Shown: in pieces, positions 37,989 to 52,356 of the stretch
How the letters are laid out: every line of letters starts with the position of its first letter
Position numbering within the stretch: position 1 is the stretch's first letter
Program-made: the position numbers and the translations under genes
The notes under the pieces: generated by a model
What the model was told of the DNA's origin: nothing
The model's input: the letters and a program-made list of their open reading frames with translations, nothing else
Database searches by the model: none
NCBI GenBank assembly: GCA_943326015.2
Contig: CALPRQ020000024.1
Span: 1-60,973, forward strand
Source: Chitinophaga pinensis
GTDB taxonomy: Bacteria; Pseudomonadota; Gammaproteobacteria; Burkholderiales; Burkholderiaceae_C
Direction: 5' to 3'
DNA length: 60,973 bases

Positions 37989-39404
37989 TCAGTCGGCCCG
38001 GCGCGTCGCCACCGGCTCGCGCATGGTGACGAATTCCTCGGCCGCGGTCGGGTGGATGCCGAGCGTGGCATCGAACACCGCCTTGGTTGCGCCGGCTTTC
38101 ATCGCGACCGCGAAGCCCTGCACGATCTCGCCCGCTTCCGCGCCGACCATGTGCAGGCCCACGACCCGGTCGCTGGCGGCATCGACCACCAGCTTCATGA
38201 GCGTGCGTTCCTCGCTGCCGCTGAGCGTGTGTCGCAGCGCCCGGAACTCGGAGCGGAACACTCGCACTTCGCCGTGGCGCGCGCGTGCCTCGGCCTCGGT
38301 CAATCCGACCGTGCCGATGTTGGGGTGGCTGAAGACGGCGGTCGGGATCAGCTCGTAGCTCATCGTGCGGGCGGCCTTGCCGGCGGCCGGCCCGTACAGG
38401 TGGTCGACCAGCTGCATCGCTTCGCCCAGCGCGGCCGGCGTCAGCTGCACGCGCGAGGTCACGTCACCGAGCGCGTAGATCGAAGGCACGTTGGTCCGGT
38501 AGTGGGCATCGACCAGGATGCGGCCGTCGGCCCCCTGCGCCACCCCCACCGCATCGAGTCCCAGCCCGTCGACCTTGGGCACCCGGCCGGTGGCGTAGAG
38601 CGCGGCATCGACCAGCAGCCGGTTGCCGTCCTCCAGCGTCACCTGCAGGCCGTCTGCCTCGCGCGTGATCGCCAGCACGCCGGCCTGCAGCCTCAGGTCC
38701 ACACCGGCTTTTTTCATCTCGGCGGCCGTGAAGTGGCGGATTTCGTCGTCGAAGCCGCGCAGGATCTGCTCGCCGCGGTAGAGCTGGGTCACCTGGGCAC
38801 CCAGGCCGTTGAAGATCGAGGCGAACTCGCAGGCGATGTAGCCGCCGCCGACCACCAGCAGCCGCTTGGGGAAGGGATCGAGGTCGAAGGTCTGGTCCGA
38901 GCTGATGACATGCTCGCGGCCCGTGAAATGCGGCAGGAAGGGCTGGCCGCCGGTCGCGATCAGGAGGTGTTCGGCGCTGTAGTGCTGGTGTCCCGCGCTG
39001 CCGTCGGCGTTGAGGGTGGCGAGCTGGATGGTGTGCGGATCGACCAGCCCGGCATAGCCTTCGAGCAGCGTGACGCCGGAGCCGCGCAGCAGGTTGGCGT
39101 AGACCCCGTTGAGTCGGCTGATCTCCGCAGCGCGGCGCGACTTGAGCCGGTTCCAGTTCAGGCTGGGTGCCTCGCCTTCCCAGCCGTAGCCGCGCGACTC
39201 CTGGAAGGCCTCGGCGTAATGGGCGGCGTAGCTGTACAGCTTCTTCGGGATGCAGCCCAGGTTGACGCAGGTGCCGCCCAGGCCGTCGAGTCCCTGCGCC
39301 TCGGCCAGCGCCACGCGCACGCCGCGCTGCGCTGCCATGCGGGCGGCGCGCACGCCGCCGCTGCCTCCGCCGATCACCAACAAATCAAAGTCGTATCGCT
39401 TCAT
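37989..39404 (-). CDS. gor: Glutathione-disulfide reductase
   Basis: A 471-residue FAD/NADPH enzyme of the cytoplasm that regenerates reduced glutathione. It has the FAD motif LLVIGGGSGGVRAA, the redox-active GGTCVNLGCIPKKL cysteines, a second Rossmann motif LLVVGGGYIACEFASIF for NADPH, the ATGRVPKVDGLGLD segment, and the C-terminal GIHPTAAEEFVTMR with the catalytic His-Glu pair. AGGAGA sits 8 bases upstream of the ATG at 39404, so the preceding TTG is not used. It is divergent from the MipA-type gene. Confidence 0.95.
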   Translation of the reverse strand: MKRYDFDLLVIGGGSGGVRAARMAAQRGVRVALAEAQGLDGLGGTCVNLGCIPKKLYSYAAHYAEAFQESRGYGWEGEAPSLNWNRLKSRRAAEISRLNGVYANLLRGSGVTLLEGYAGLVDPHTIQLATLNADGSAGHQHYSAEHLLIATGGQPFLPHFTGREHVISSDQTFDLDPFPKRLLVVGGGYIACEFASIFNGLGAQVTQLYRGEQILRGFDDEIRHFTAAEMKKAGVDLRLQAGVLAITREADGLQVTLEDGNRLLVDAALYATGRVPKVDGLGLDAVGVAQGADGRILVDAHYRTNVPSIYALGDVTSRVQLTPAALGEAMQLVDHLYGPAAGKAARTMSYELIPTAVFSHPNIGTVGLTEAEARARHGEVRVFRSEFRALRHTLSGSEERTLMKLVVDAASDRVVGLHMVGAEAGEIVQGFAVAMKAGATKAVFDATLGIHPTAAEEFVTMREPVATRRAD

Positions 39405-39495
39405 CAAGGTTCTCCTGCCATGCCAGCCGAGATTGTCGGTCCTGCTGCCTGCTGGCGCTGATCAGCTGGTTTTCATCTGTACTATCATGCTCTGC

Positions 39496-40347
39496 ATGAA
39501 AAACCGCATTGCTGCTGTTGTGCTGGTCATGGCGGCTTGGGCCTTGCCGGGGCTGTCGGCTGCGCAGCAGGCGACTGCAGCGCAAGCCGCGGTCGCAGAG
39601 GCCCCGGAGGCTGAATCCGGCGGGCCGGTGCGCCACTACCTGCTGGGTGCCGCGCTCACCTCCTCGCAGAGCCATGTCGGCTCCGACGGGCGCGAGCTGG
39701 GCCTGCAGCCGGTCTGGGGTTTCTGGGCCGGTCGTTACCGCCTGTCGAGCGGGCGAGCCAGCTCGCTCTGGAACGTCGGGCGCGAGACCGTGGTTGATCC
39801 TGGCTTGAGTACGACCTTGCTGAGCAATTCGGACTGGTCGCTCGGTGCCGCCTTGAGCTGGGACGCCGGGCGCAAGTCCGGCGACGAGCCGCTGCTGGCT
39901 GGCGTGCCCGACCTGCGCTCCACGCTGCGTGGCAAGCTGTCGGTCGGCTATGCCTTTGCGCCGCGCTGGTCTATCGGGCTGGGTTCCAGCCACGACCTGC
40001 TGGGACGCGACGGCGGCGGGCGCTATTCGGCCGGCCTGGGCTACCGCCAGCCCCTGTCCGAGCGCGCCTACTGGGACGCCTCGCTGTCGGCCTCCTGGGG
40101 CAACCGGGACTACATGCGGGGTCATTACGGCATTCCCGCTGCGGCAGCCCCCAGGCCTGCCTACAGCCCCGATGGTGGCATCGAAGGCATGGGCCTGGGC
40201 TGGAGCTTCACGACCGCGATCAATCACAACTGGGTGGCCTATGCCGGCTGGAACCTGTCGCGGCTGATGGGTGATGCCGGGCGCAGTCCGGTGGTCGGTA
40301 CGCGCCAGGTCTGGGGTGCCAGCGCCGGCGTCGCTTACCGCTACTGA
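39496..40347 (+). CDS. MipA/OmpV family outer-membrane protein
   Basis: A 283-residue exported protein with a signal peptide (IAAVVLVMAAWALPGLSA, cut after about 23). The mature part has alternating beta strands with aromatic girdles and ends in an aromatic residue (AGVAYRY), as outer-membrane barrels do. The segments GVPDLRSTLRGKLSVGY and HNWVAYAGWNLSRLMGDA match the MipA/OmpV scaffold family, which links to peptidoglycan enzymes. The ligand is unknown. The ATG at 39496 begins the signal peptide; an ATG at 39487 is equally possible and no clear ribosome binding site separates them. Confidence 0.8.
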   Translation: MKNRIAAVVLVMAAWALPGLSAAQQATAAQAAVAEAPEAESGGPVRHYLLGAALTSSQSHVGSDGRELGLQPVWGFWAGRYRLSSGRASSLWNVGRETVVDPGLSTTLLSNSDWSLGAALSWDAGRKSGDEPLLAGVPDLRSTLRGKLSVGYAFAPRWSIGLGSSHDLLGRDGGGRYSAGLGYRQPLSERAYWDASLSASWGNRDYMRGHYGIPAAAAPRPAYSPDGGIEGMGLGWSFTTAINHNWVAYAGWNLSRLMGDAGRSPVVGTRQVWGASAGVAYRY

Positions 40348-40372
40348 GCGCCCCGCTCCGATGACGGGTTCG

Positions 40373-40389
40373 GCAGGCTCAGGGCCTGC
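40373..40389. terminator. Hairpin between convergent genes (possible bidirectional terminator)
   Basis: GCAGGC-TCAGG-GCCTGC between the stops of the MipA-type gene and pyc. No T-run follows on either strand, so it is a weak candidate. Confidence 0.35.
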
Positions 40390-40396
40390 TCCCCGG

Positions 40397-43300
40397 TCAA
40401 TGGCTTCGTGAAGGCTCCAGCTCCAGCAGCAAGGCCTTGGCGGGCACGGTATCGCCATGCTTGACGTGGAGGTGGGTCACCGTGCCGTCGCGTTCGGCGC
40501 AGACCAGGCTTTCCATCTTCATGGCCTCGATGCTGGCGAGCACGTCACCCTTGAGCACCTGCTGCCCGGGTTTGACGGCGATGCGCGCGACCGTGCCCGG
40601 CATCGGACAGGCCACATGGCGCGGGTTGCCGTCCTCGGCCTGGCGCAGGGTCTTGGCGGTCGTTGCCGCGCCGGCCCGGGGCACTCGCACCAGTCGTGGC
40701 TGGCCGTTGAGCTCGAAGAACAGCCGGCACTGGCCCTCGTCGTCCGCCGGCGTGCGGCCCTGGATCTGCAGATGCAGGGTCTTGCCCTGGTCGATGGTGA
40801 CCGCGACTTCCTCGTGTTCCTGCAGACCGTAGAAGTAGGCGGGCGTCGGAATCACGCTGACGTCGCCGTACCGGGCCTGGAACTTGGCGTAGTCGCGGTA
40901 GACCTTGGGATACATCAGGTAGGAGGCCAGTTGCTGGTCGTCGAGCGCGTGACCGACCTGCTGGATCGCCTGCTCGCGCTCGGCCTCCAGATCGACGGGC
41001 GGCAGATGTTCGCCCGGGCGACCCTGCAAGGGCGCCTGTCCCTTGAGCACCTTCTGTTGCAGTTCGAGCGGAAAACCGTCGGCCGGGAAGCCGAGCTCGC
41101 CCCGGAACAGCTGCACCACCGACTCGGGGAAGGCGATCTCGCGCTCGGGATTCAGCACGTCCTCGGGGCTCAGGTCGTTGGCGACCATGAACAGCGCCAT
41201 GTCACCGACGACCTTGGACGTTGGCGTGACCTTGACGATGTCGCCGAAGAGCTGGTTGACCTCGGCATAGGCGGCCGCGATATCGGGCCAGCGGTGCTCC
41301 AGGCCCATCGAGCGGGCCTGTTCGCGCAGGTTGGTGTACTGGCCGCCGGGCATCTCGTGGCGGTACACATCGGAGGTGCCGCAGCGGATCTCGCTCTCGA
41401 AGGGCGCGTACTGGCGCCGCACGCCTTCCCAGTAGTGCGACAGGCCGCGCAGCGCCGCCTGGCTCACGCCCGGCTCGCGCTCGTGCCCTTCCAGTGCCGC
41501 GACGATGCTGCCCAGGTTGGGCTGCGAGGTCAGTCCGCTCATCGAGTCGAGCGCGCCGTCCACGATGTCGCAGCCGGCCTCGATCGCCGCGAGCACGCTC
41601 GCTCCCGCCAGCCCGCTGGTGTCGTGGGTGTGGAAATGAATCGGCAGGCCGGTTTCCTGCTTGAGCGCCCGGATCAGCGCGCTGGCCGCGCGCGGTCGGC
41701 ATACGCCGGCCATGTCCTTGATCGCCAGCACCTGTGCCCCGGCCTGCTCCAGTTCCCGGGCCATCTTGACGTAGTACGCCAGGTTGTACTTGGATCGGCT
41801 TTGGTCGAACAGATCGCCGGTGTAGCAGATCGCGGCCTCGCACAGCGCGCCGGTTTCGCGCACCGCATCGATCGCCACGCGCATGTTGTCCACCGAGTTG
41901 AGCGAGTCGAAGACGCGGAACAGATCGATGCCGCCCTGCGCCGCCTGCTGCACGAAGAAGCGCACCACGTTGTCGGGGTAGTTGGTGTAGCCGACCGCGT
42001 TCGAGGCGCGCAGCAGCATCTGTAGCAGCATGTTGGGGACTGCCGCGCGCAGCCGTGCCAGGCGCTGCCAGGGGTCCTCGTTGAGGAAGCGCATCGCGAC
42101 ATCGAAGGTCGCGCCGCCCCAGCATTCGAGCGAGAACAGCTCCGGGGCCAGGCGCGCATAGTGCGGCGCGATTCCGACCATGTCGTGCGTGCGCATCCGG
42201 GTGGCGAGCAGCGACTGGTGCGCGTCGCGCATGCTGGTGTCGGTCAGCAGCACCTCAGGCCGGGTCTTGATCCACTCGACGAAGCGGTCGGGGCCAAGTC
42301 GCTTGAGCAGATCGCGGCTGCCTGGCGCAGGCGCCTGGCCCAGATCGCAGGCGGGCTTGACCGGCGTGGGCAAGGGCAGCGCGGGGAGCTGGCGGCCCTT
42401 CATTTCAGGGTGGCCGTTGACGCTGACCTCGCCCAGGTAGCGCAGTAGCTTGGTCGCGCGGTCGCGCCGCTGGCTGAACTTCAGGAGTTCGGGGGTTTGG
42501 TCGATGAAGCGCGTGGTGCATTCCCCGTTCCGGAACAGGGGGTGCGCGATCACGTTCTCGAGGAAGGCCAGGTTGGTGGCCACGCCGCGGATGCGGAACT
42601 CGCGCAGCGAGCGGTCCATGCGCGCGATGGCATCCTGGGACGTCGTGCCCCAGGCGGTGACCTTGACCAGCAGGCTGTCGTAGTACGGCGTGATGACGGC
42701 GCCGGAGTAGGCCGTTCCGCTGTCCAGGCGCACGCCAAAGCCGCCGGTCGAGCGGTAGGTCGAGAGACGGCCGTAGTCGGGCGCGAAGCCTTTCTCGGGG
42801 TCTTCGGTCGTCACGCGGCACTGCAGGGCGTGACCATTGAGCCGCAGCTGATCCTGTGCCGGAACGATCGCGCCGGGCACGCCGATCTCGGCGCCCTGGG
42901 TGATGGCGATCTGGGCCTTGACCAGGTCGATGCCCGTGACCTGCTCGGTCACGGTGTGCTCGACCTGGATGCGGGGGTTGACTTCGATGAAGTAGAACGC
43001 GCCGGTGTCGGCGTCCATCAGAAACTCGACCGTGCCGGCATGGGTGTAGCCCACCGCGCGACCCAGCTGCAACGCCGATTCGCACAAGGCCTGGCGTGTC
43101 GTCTCCGACAGGTAGGGCGCCGGTGCCCGTTCGACCACTTTTTGATTGCGTCGTTGCACCGTGCAGTCGCGCTCGAACAGGTGCAGCAGATGGCCATGCC
43201 GGTCGCCCAGGATCTGCACCTCGACGTGGCGCGCGCGCTGGACCAGCTTTTCGAGGTAGATCTCGTCGTTGCCGAAGGCCGACAGCGCCTCGCTGCGGGC

Positions 43301-43858
43301 GACAGGCATCTGCGTCAGCAGATCTTGTTCGCTCTCGATGATGCGCATGCCGCGTCCGCCGCCGCCCCAGCTGGCCTTGAGCATCACGGGGTAGCCGATT
43401 GTGGCCGCCGCGGCCAGGGCCTCCTGCGGTTCGCGCGACAGCGGGGGCGTGGCCGGCATCACCGGCACGCCGACCGATTGCGCCAGGTTGCGCGCCGCTA
43501 CCTTGTTGCCCAGCGTGCGCATGACATCGCCCCCGGGGCCGATGAAGGCGATGCCGGCGGCGGCGCAGGCGTCGGCGAAGTCGGGGTTTTCGGACAGGAA
43601 GCCGTAGCCGGGGTGGATCGCATCGACCCCGGCCTCCCTGGCCACGCGCAGGATTTCGTCGATGTCGAGATAGGCCGCGATCGGCTTCTGGCCCGCGCCG
43701 ACCAGATAGGCTTCGTCGGCCTTGAAGCGGTGCAGCGCGAAACGGTCCTCGTTCGAGTACACCGCGACGGTGCGCAGTTCCATCTCGGTGGCCGCGCGCA
43801 GCACGCGGATCGCTATCTCGCCCCGGTTGGCAACCAGCAGGGATTTGATTTTTTTCAT
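40397..43858 (-). CDS. pyc: Pyruvate carboxylase
   Basis: A single-chain 1153-residue biotin enzyme that makes oxaloacetate from pyruvate, bicarbonate and ATP, replenishing the TCA cycle. Biotin carboxylase domain at about 1-450 (KKIKSLLVANRGEIAIRVLRA start, GGGGRGMR ATP loop, FIEVNPRIQVEHTVTEQ). Carboxyltransferase barrel at about 535-1010, starting at TDTSMRDAHQSLLATRMRTHD, with the metal histidines in HFHTHDTSG. Biotinyl domain at the C-terminus with the biotin Lys1114 in EAMKMES. The ATG at 43858 matches the family start. It lies 76 bp downstream of lldP on the same strand, so it may belong to the lactate operon. Confidence 0.96.
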   Translation of the reverse strand: MKKIKSLLVANRGEIAIRVLRAATEMELRTVAVYSNEDRFALHRFKADEAYLVGAGQKPIAAYLDIDEILRVAREAGVDAIHPGYGFLSENPDFADACAAAGIAFIGPGGDVMRTLGNKVAARNLAQSVGVPVMPATPPLSREPQEALAAAATIGYPVMLKASWGGGGRGMRIIESEQDLLTQMPVARSEALSAFGNDEIYLEKLVQRARHVEVQILGDRHGHLLHLFERDCTVQRRNQKVVERAPAPYLSETTRQALCESALQLGRAVGYTHAGTVEFLMDADTGAFYFIEVNPRIQVEHTVTEQVTGIDLVKAQIAITQGAEIGVPGAIVPAQDQLRLNGHALQCRVTTEDPEKGFAPDYGRLSTYRSTGGFGVRLDSGTAYSGAVITPYYDSLLVKVTAWGTTSQDAIARMDRSLREFRIRGVATNLAFLENVIAHPLFRNGECTTRFIDQTPELLKFSQRRDRATKLLRYLGEVSVNGHPEMKGRQLPALPLPTPVKPACDLGQAPAPGSRDLLKRLGPDRFVEWIKTRPEVLLTDTSMRDAHQSLLATRMRTHDMVGIAPHYARLAPELFSLECWGGATFDVAMRFLNEDPWQRLARLRAAVPNMLLQMLLRASNAVGYTNYPDNVVRFFVQQAAQGGIDLFRVFDSLNSVDNMRVAIDAVRETGALCEAAICYTGDLFDQSRSKYNLAYYVKMARELEQAGAQVLAIKDMAGVCRPRAASALIRALKQETGLPIHFHTHDTSGLAGASVLAAIEAGCDIVDGALDSMSGLTSQPNLGSIVAALEGHEREPGVSQAALRGLSHYWEGVRRQYAPFESEIRCGTSDVYRHEMPGGQYTNLREQARSMGLEHRWPDIAAAYAEVNQLFGDIVKVTPTSKVVGDMALFMVANDLSPEDVLNPEREIAFPESVVQLFRGELGFPADGFPLELQQKVLKGQAPLQGRPGEHLPPVDLEAEREQAIQQVGHALDDQQLASYLMYPKVYRDYAKFQARYGDVSVIPTPAYFYGLQEHEEVAVTIDQGKTLHLQIQGRTPADDEGQCRLFFELNGQPRLVRVPRAGAATTAKTLRQAEDGNPRHVACPMPGTVARIAVKPGQQVLKGDVLASIEAMKMESLVCAERDGTVTHLHVKHGDTVPAKALLLELEPSRSH

Positions 43859-43934
43859 GGCATCAGGATGACAGGTTGAGGCTGCAGGAAGGACGACCGG
43901 CGGTGGGGCCGGCATGTCGATCCTGCGTGGAGAG

Positions 43935-45596
<1,662 letters not shown>

Positions 45597-45682
45597 GGTG
45601 GTCTCCTTCAAGCGAAAAAAGCTGTCCCTCGGGCACGGCGTGCCCGATCAAATACGGATTGAGAAAAGAAAGCGGGGCGGTG

Positions 45683-48455
<2,773 letters not shown>

Positions 48456-48463
<8 letters not shown>

Positions 48464-49895
48464 GGGAGTTCCGTTCCTTCAACAGATCGCGCAGGCGCTT
48501 CGGTGCTGGCACCAGCGGCACGCGGCTGCGCGTCCAGGCGCCCTGGTCGGTTGGCGAGAGCGCGCGGCCCCGGCTCATGAACCAGGACGCCAGCTTGTAG
48601 AGCCCCAGGCGTCCGTAGACCTGCGCCCAGACGCTCCAGGTCGCCGACACCTTGAGGCTGCGCGCCGCGCCGCTGCCGCGCAGCGTCGCATCCCCGCTGT
48701 CGGGTCGGGCCTGGGCCTCGTTGCGCAGCCGCACCAGCAGGTCGGTGATCGGGATCTTGACCGGGCAGACCTCGGTGCAGGCGCCGCACAGCGTCGAGGC
48801 GAATGCCAGCGGATAGGTGCCTTCCAGCCCCTGCAGGTGCGGCGAGATGATGGCGCCGATCGGCCCCGGATAGGTGGTGCCGTAGGCATGGCCGCCCACC
48901 CGCGCGTAGACCGGGCAATGGTTCATGCAGGCGCCGCAGCGTATGCACTGCAGCGTGGCGCGCAACTGCTCGTCGGCGTAGGCTTGGGTGCGACCGTTGT
49001 CGAGCAGGATCAGATGCACTTCCTGCGGCCCGTCCTTCTCGCCCGGGCGGCGCGGCCCGCTGATCATGTTGACATAGGTCGTCACCGATTGTCCGGTCGC
49101 CGAGCGGGTCAGCAGGCTCAGGATCGGCGGGACATGCTCAAGCTTCTCGACTACCTTCTCGATCCCGGTGATCGCGACATGGATCCGGGGCACCGTGGTG
49201 CACATGCGACCGTTGCCCTCGTTCTCGACCAGGCACAGCGTTCCGGTTTCGGCCACCGCCACGTTGACGCCCGACAAGCCGATGTCGGCCTGCGCGAACT
49301 TGCTGCGCAGCACGCGCCGGCCGATGTCGATCAGCGCATCGACATCTTCGGTGTACGACACCCCGGGGACTTCGCGCGCGAACAGCTCGGCGATCTCCTG
49401 CTTGGTCTTGTGGATCGCCGGCATGATGATGTGCGAAGGGGCTTCGCCCGCGAGCTGCACGATGTACTCGCCCATGTCGGATTCGAGCGCCTCCAGTCCG
49501 GCTTCCTCCATCGCATGGTTGAAATGGACTTCCTCGCTGACCATCGACTTGCCCTTGATGATCCGTCGCGCCTGCGCGCGTTGCGCGATGCCCAGCGCGA
49601 TGGCATTCGCCTCGGCCGGCGTTTGCGCCCAGTGCACCTGAACGCCGTTGGCGCTCAGGCGGGCTTCGAGCTGCTCCAGCAGGCGCGGCAGATGGGCCAG
49701 GCTGTGACGGCGGATCTGCTCGCCCAGTTCGCGCAGGCCCTGCAATTCGTCCTCGTCCGCGAACTGGGCGCGGCGCTTGGACTGCAGGTAGTCCATCGCG
49801 CCCCGGAAATTCCGGCGCTGCGCGGGATCGTCGAGCACGCCGCGCGCGCGCGCCTTGAAGCCTTCGGTCGGTTCGATCGGGATCACGCGGCTCAT
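48456..49895 (-). CDS. lldF: LutB/LldF L-lactate oxidation iron-sulfur protein
   Basis: A 479-residue subunit of the three-part L-lactate dehydrogenase LldEFG (LutABC). The N-terminal DUF162-like domain includes KGKSMVSEEVHFNHAMEEAG and AVAETGTLCLVENEGNGRM. The C-terminal half has two 4Fe-4S clusters: CIRCGACMNHCPVYARVGGH and CGACTEVCPVKIPI. A final tail segment ends in KERNSHE. The ATG overlaps the lldG stop (ATGA), as expected for a coupled operon. The complex oxidises L-lactate to pyruvate and feeds the quinone pool. Confidence 0.93.
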
Positions 49896-50566
49896 GGTTC
49901 GACTCCTTCGGCTGCTCGCAGCAGCACCACCAGTTCGCGCGGCCCGTGCGCACCGTAGGCCAGCGTCTGCTGGATGTCGGCGGTCTTCGACGGACCGCTG
50001 ATCAGCAGCGCGTTGCTGGGCAGGCCGTCACTCCAGCTTTCGGCGCGGATGGCGGCATGGAAGTCGGCGTGGATCGTGTTCACGTCGAGCAACACGATAT
50101 GCACCGCGGGCACCAGCGACATCAGGCGCGGTTCGCTCGCGCTGGGCCACAGGACCAGGCTGCCGGTTTCGGCGATCGCGCCGCGCGCCAGCGTCAGCGA
50201 GGCATCGACGCGGTCGAACAGCCTGTCCTTCCACGCTTCGATCGCCTGCTCGTAGCGCACGATTTCCAGGCTGGCGGGCGCGTCGGCGGCCAGCGCCTCG
50301 CCATGCGGCGTGCCATCGCCGATCAGCAGCTGGCGCAGGCCCTTGGCGGCGATCAGGTCCAGCAGCACCCGGGTCCAGTTGCCGGTCGTGACGGCATGGA
50401 CCTCGGTGCGCCAGGCCAGCAGGCCCTGGCGCAAGCGCTCGGTGCGCTGCGCGCTGTCCTCGTCGCGGCGATGCTGCTCGTACCAGCCGCTCACGTCAGG
50501 CACCGTGACCGGACTGCCGCTGGGCGCGGTGCGCAGCCGGCCCAGGATCTGATCGCGCGCGCTCAT
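49892..50566 (-). CDS. lldG: LutC/YkgG family lactate utilisation protein
   Basis: A 224-residue protein, the LutC/LldG partner of the LldEFG complex. It shows the DUF162 (LUD) pattern: RDQILGRLRTA at the start, ARGAIAETGSLVLWPSASEPR and NALLISGPSKTADIQQTLAYGAHGPRELVV (the last split across the family's SKTADIE-type motif). Its start and stop each overlap the neighbouring genes by 4 bp (ATGA), so lldE-lldG-lldF are tightly coupled. The gene order E-G-F differs from the E-F-G order of several other bacteria. Confidence 0.9.
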   Translation of the reverse strand: MSARDQILGRLRTAPSGSPVTVPDVSGWYEQHRRDEDSAQRTERLRQGLLAWRTEVHAVTTGNWTRVLLDLIAAKGLRQLLIGDGTPHGEALAADAPASLEIVRYEQAIEAWKDRLFDRVDASLTLARGAIAETGSLVLWPSASEPRLMSLVPAVHIVLLDVNTIHADFHAAIRAESWSDGLPSNALLISGPSKTADIQQTLAYGAHGPRELVVLLRAAEGVEP

Positions 50567-51366
50567 GACTGGGCTCCGCTGGTGCGCTGCCAGAGGAAGC
50601 TCGCGATATGTTCGCCCGTCAGCGACGGCGACGAGACGCCGGCCTGCTCGTCCTGGCGGGCCGCGCGCCCGGTGATATTGAGCAGGCAGCCGCAATCGGC
50701 GCTGACGACGCAGCCCGCGCCGGTGGCACGGATCGCCGCCACCTTGTCGCTGACGATGGCCTCGGAAATCTCGGGGTGGAGCAGGGCAAAGGTGCCGCCA
50801 AAGCCGCAACACTCCTCGATCCGGGCCTGCTCCTTGACCGTCACCCGGGACAGATCCGCGAGCAAGGCCGCGCTGGTCTGGTGCGAGCCCATCTGGCGCC
50901 GCGCATGGCACGAGGTATGCAGGGACACCGTGCAGGCCGGACCCAGATCCTCGTGTGCGAAATCGACCACATGCACCAGGAATTCGGTCAGTTCGTAGAC
51001 GCGCTCGGACAGCTCCAGTGCCTTGGCGTGCAGCACCGGATCATCGGCGAACAGCTGCGGGTAGTGGAGCCGGATCATGCCGGCACAGGAGCCCGACGGC
51101 ACGACCACCGGCCACGGCTGCGTGAACAGCTCGAGCTGGCGCCGCGCGACCGCGCGCGCCTCGTCGGGGTAGCCGCTGCTGTAGGCGGGCTGGCCGCAGC
51201 AGGTCTGTTCCTCGGGGTAGTGCACGCGGATGCCTTCGCGCTCCAGCAGGCGAATCGTGTCCAGGCCAGCCTGGGGCGTGAACTGATCGATCAGGCAAGT
51301 GGCAAAGAGGTAAACATCAGCGGGTCGGGTTGGATACTGCCGTGAGAAAGAGGAAAGCAACTGCAT
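50563..51366 (-). CDS. lldE: LutA/LldE family (Fe-S)-binding protein
   Basis: A 267-residue protein with two CCG domains that bind Fe-S or heterodisulfide-reductase-type cofactors: YLFATCLID, EEQTCCGQPAYSSGY, VSLHTSCHARRQMG and IEECCGFGGTFALLHPEIS. This is the LldE/LutA subunit of the L-lactate dehydrogenase complex. TCAGGAGC lies just before the ATG at 51366; longer in-frame starts run into the regulatory gap. It is the first gene of the lactate operon. Confidence 0.92.
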   Translation of the reverse strand: MQLLSSFSRQYPTRPADVYLFATCLIDQFTPQAGLDTIRLLEREGIRVHYPEEQTCCGQPAYSSGYPDEARAVARRQLELFTQPWPVVVPSGSCAGMIRLHYPQLFADDPVLHAKALELSERVYELTEFLVHVVDFAHEDLGPACTVSLHTSCHARRQMGSHQTSAALLADLSRVTVKEQARIEECCGFGGTFALLHPEISEAIVSDKVAAIRATGAGCVVSADCGCLLNITGRAARQDEQAGVSSPSLTGEHIASFLWQRTSGAQS

Positions 51367-51404
51367 CGGCTTGCTCCTGAAGTCAGGGATCGGATGGTCT
51401 GGTA

Positions 51405-51421
51405 AATTGGTAAGACCAATT
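51405..51421. promoter_or_regulatory. LldR/FadR-type operator
   Basis: AATTGGT-AAG-ACCAATT is a perfect inverted repeat with a 3-bp centre and matches the FadR-subfamily consensus TNGTNNNACNA. It lies 39 bp upstream of lldE and 117 bp upstream of lldR. A second, partial site (ATTGGT-CTT-AGCAGAT) lies at 51512-51527, next to the lldR start. Two such sites could loop and control both directions; the binding is inferred. Confidence 0.75.
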
Positions 51422-51537
51422 TTCACCGGATTAAAAGCCGTTCCGTCGTCGCTGTCCATCGGGTAAACCCTGATTCCGGGCAAAACTTTCCATGAAAGTA
51501 CACTCATCAAGATTGGTCTTAGCAGATAGTTCCCTTC

Positions 51538-52308
51538 ATGCTTCCTATGAATCCGTCCCGTCCCACGGTCACTCGCATCGCTGACGTCGTTGCCAAGCAG
51601 TTGGAGCAGCGCATCCTGGAGGGATCGCTCAAGCCCGGCGACCGCTTGCCGGCGGAGCGCGCGCTCGCGCTGGAACTCAATGTGTCACGCCCTTCGCTGC
51701 GCGAAGCGATCCACAAGCTGGTCTCCAAGGGACTGCTGGTGACCAAGCATGGCGGGGGCACGGTGGTGACCGACAGGCTCGAAGCCAGCTTTGCCGAACC
51801 CTGGCAGGATCTGCTCAAGGAGCATCCGCTGCTGCACAGCGACATGCTGGAATTCCGCCACATCCTGGAAGGCCAGGCCGCCCTGCTGGCGACCGAGCGC
51901 GCCACCGATGCCGACATGAAGCGGATGCAGGCCATCTTCGAGGCGCTTGAAGTCGCCTACGAACGGGAAGACCTGCAGGCCTGCGTCGCCCATGACGTCG
52001 CCTTTCACCAGGCGATTGCCGAGGCCACGCACAACGTCCTGATCGGTCATGTCACGGCCAGCCTGATGCGGGTGATGCATGACCATGTATCGAGCAACCT
52101 CGTGCGCCTGCACCGGTCATCGACGCAATGGAACAGGATCCGGGAGCAGCACCGCAACATCTGGGAGGCCATCCAGCAGCGCCGTCCCCAGGACTCCCTG
52201 CTGGCGGCGCGCGAGCATATCGACCTGGTCAGTCACAGCATGCAAGAGACGATCCGGGTGCAGGATCGCGAAGATGCGGCGCTTCGTCGCCTCGGTGATG
52301 CCGCCTGA
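51538..52308 (+). CDS. lldR: GntR/FadR family lactate-responsive regulator
   Basis: A 256-residue regulator. The winged helix-turn-helix (residues about 12-80) includes LKPGDRLPAERALALELNVS and VSRPSLREAIHKLVSKGLL with the wing KHGGGTVV. The C-terminal all-helical FCD domain has metal/ligand residues in EFRHILEGQAALLATERA, DVAFHQAIAEATHN and AAREHIDLVSHSM. LldR usually represses lactate genes until L-lactate binds. The divergent position and operator support the assignment. The start at 51538 could instead be the ATG at 51547. Confidence 0.9.
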   Translation: MLPMNPSRPTVTRIADVVAKQLEQRILEGSLKPGDRLPAERALALELNVSRPSLREAIHKLVSKGLLVTKHGGGTVVTDRLEASFAEPWQDLLKEHPLLHSDMLEFRHILEGQAALLATERATDADMKRMQAIFEALEVAYEREDLQACVAHDVAFHQAIAEATHNVLIGHVTASLMRVMHDHVSSNLVRLHRSSTQWNRIREQHRNIWEAIQQRRPQDSLLAAREHIDLVSHSMQETIRVQDREDAALRRLGDAA

Positions 52309-52356
52309 CGGCCGGCAACGCGCCACGACCCGTTGGCCGTGGCTGGCGTGCGCCGG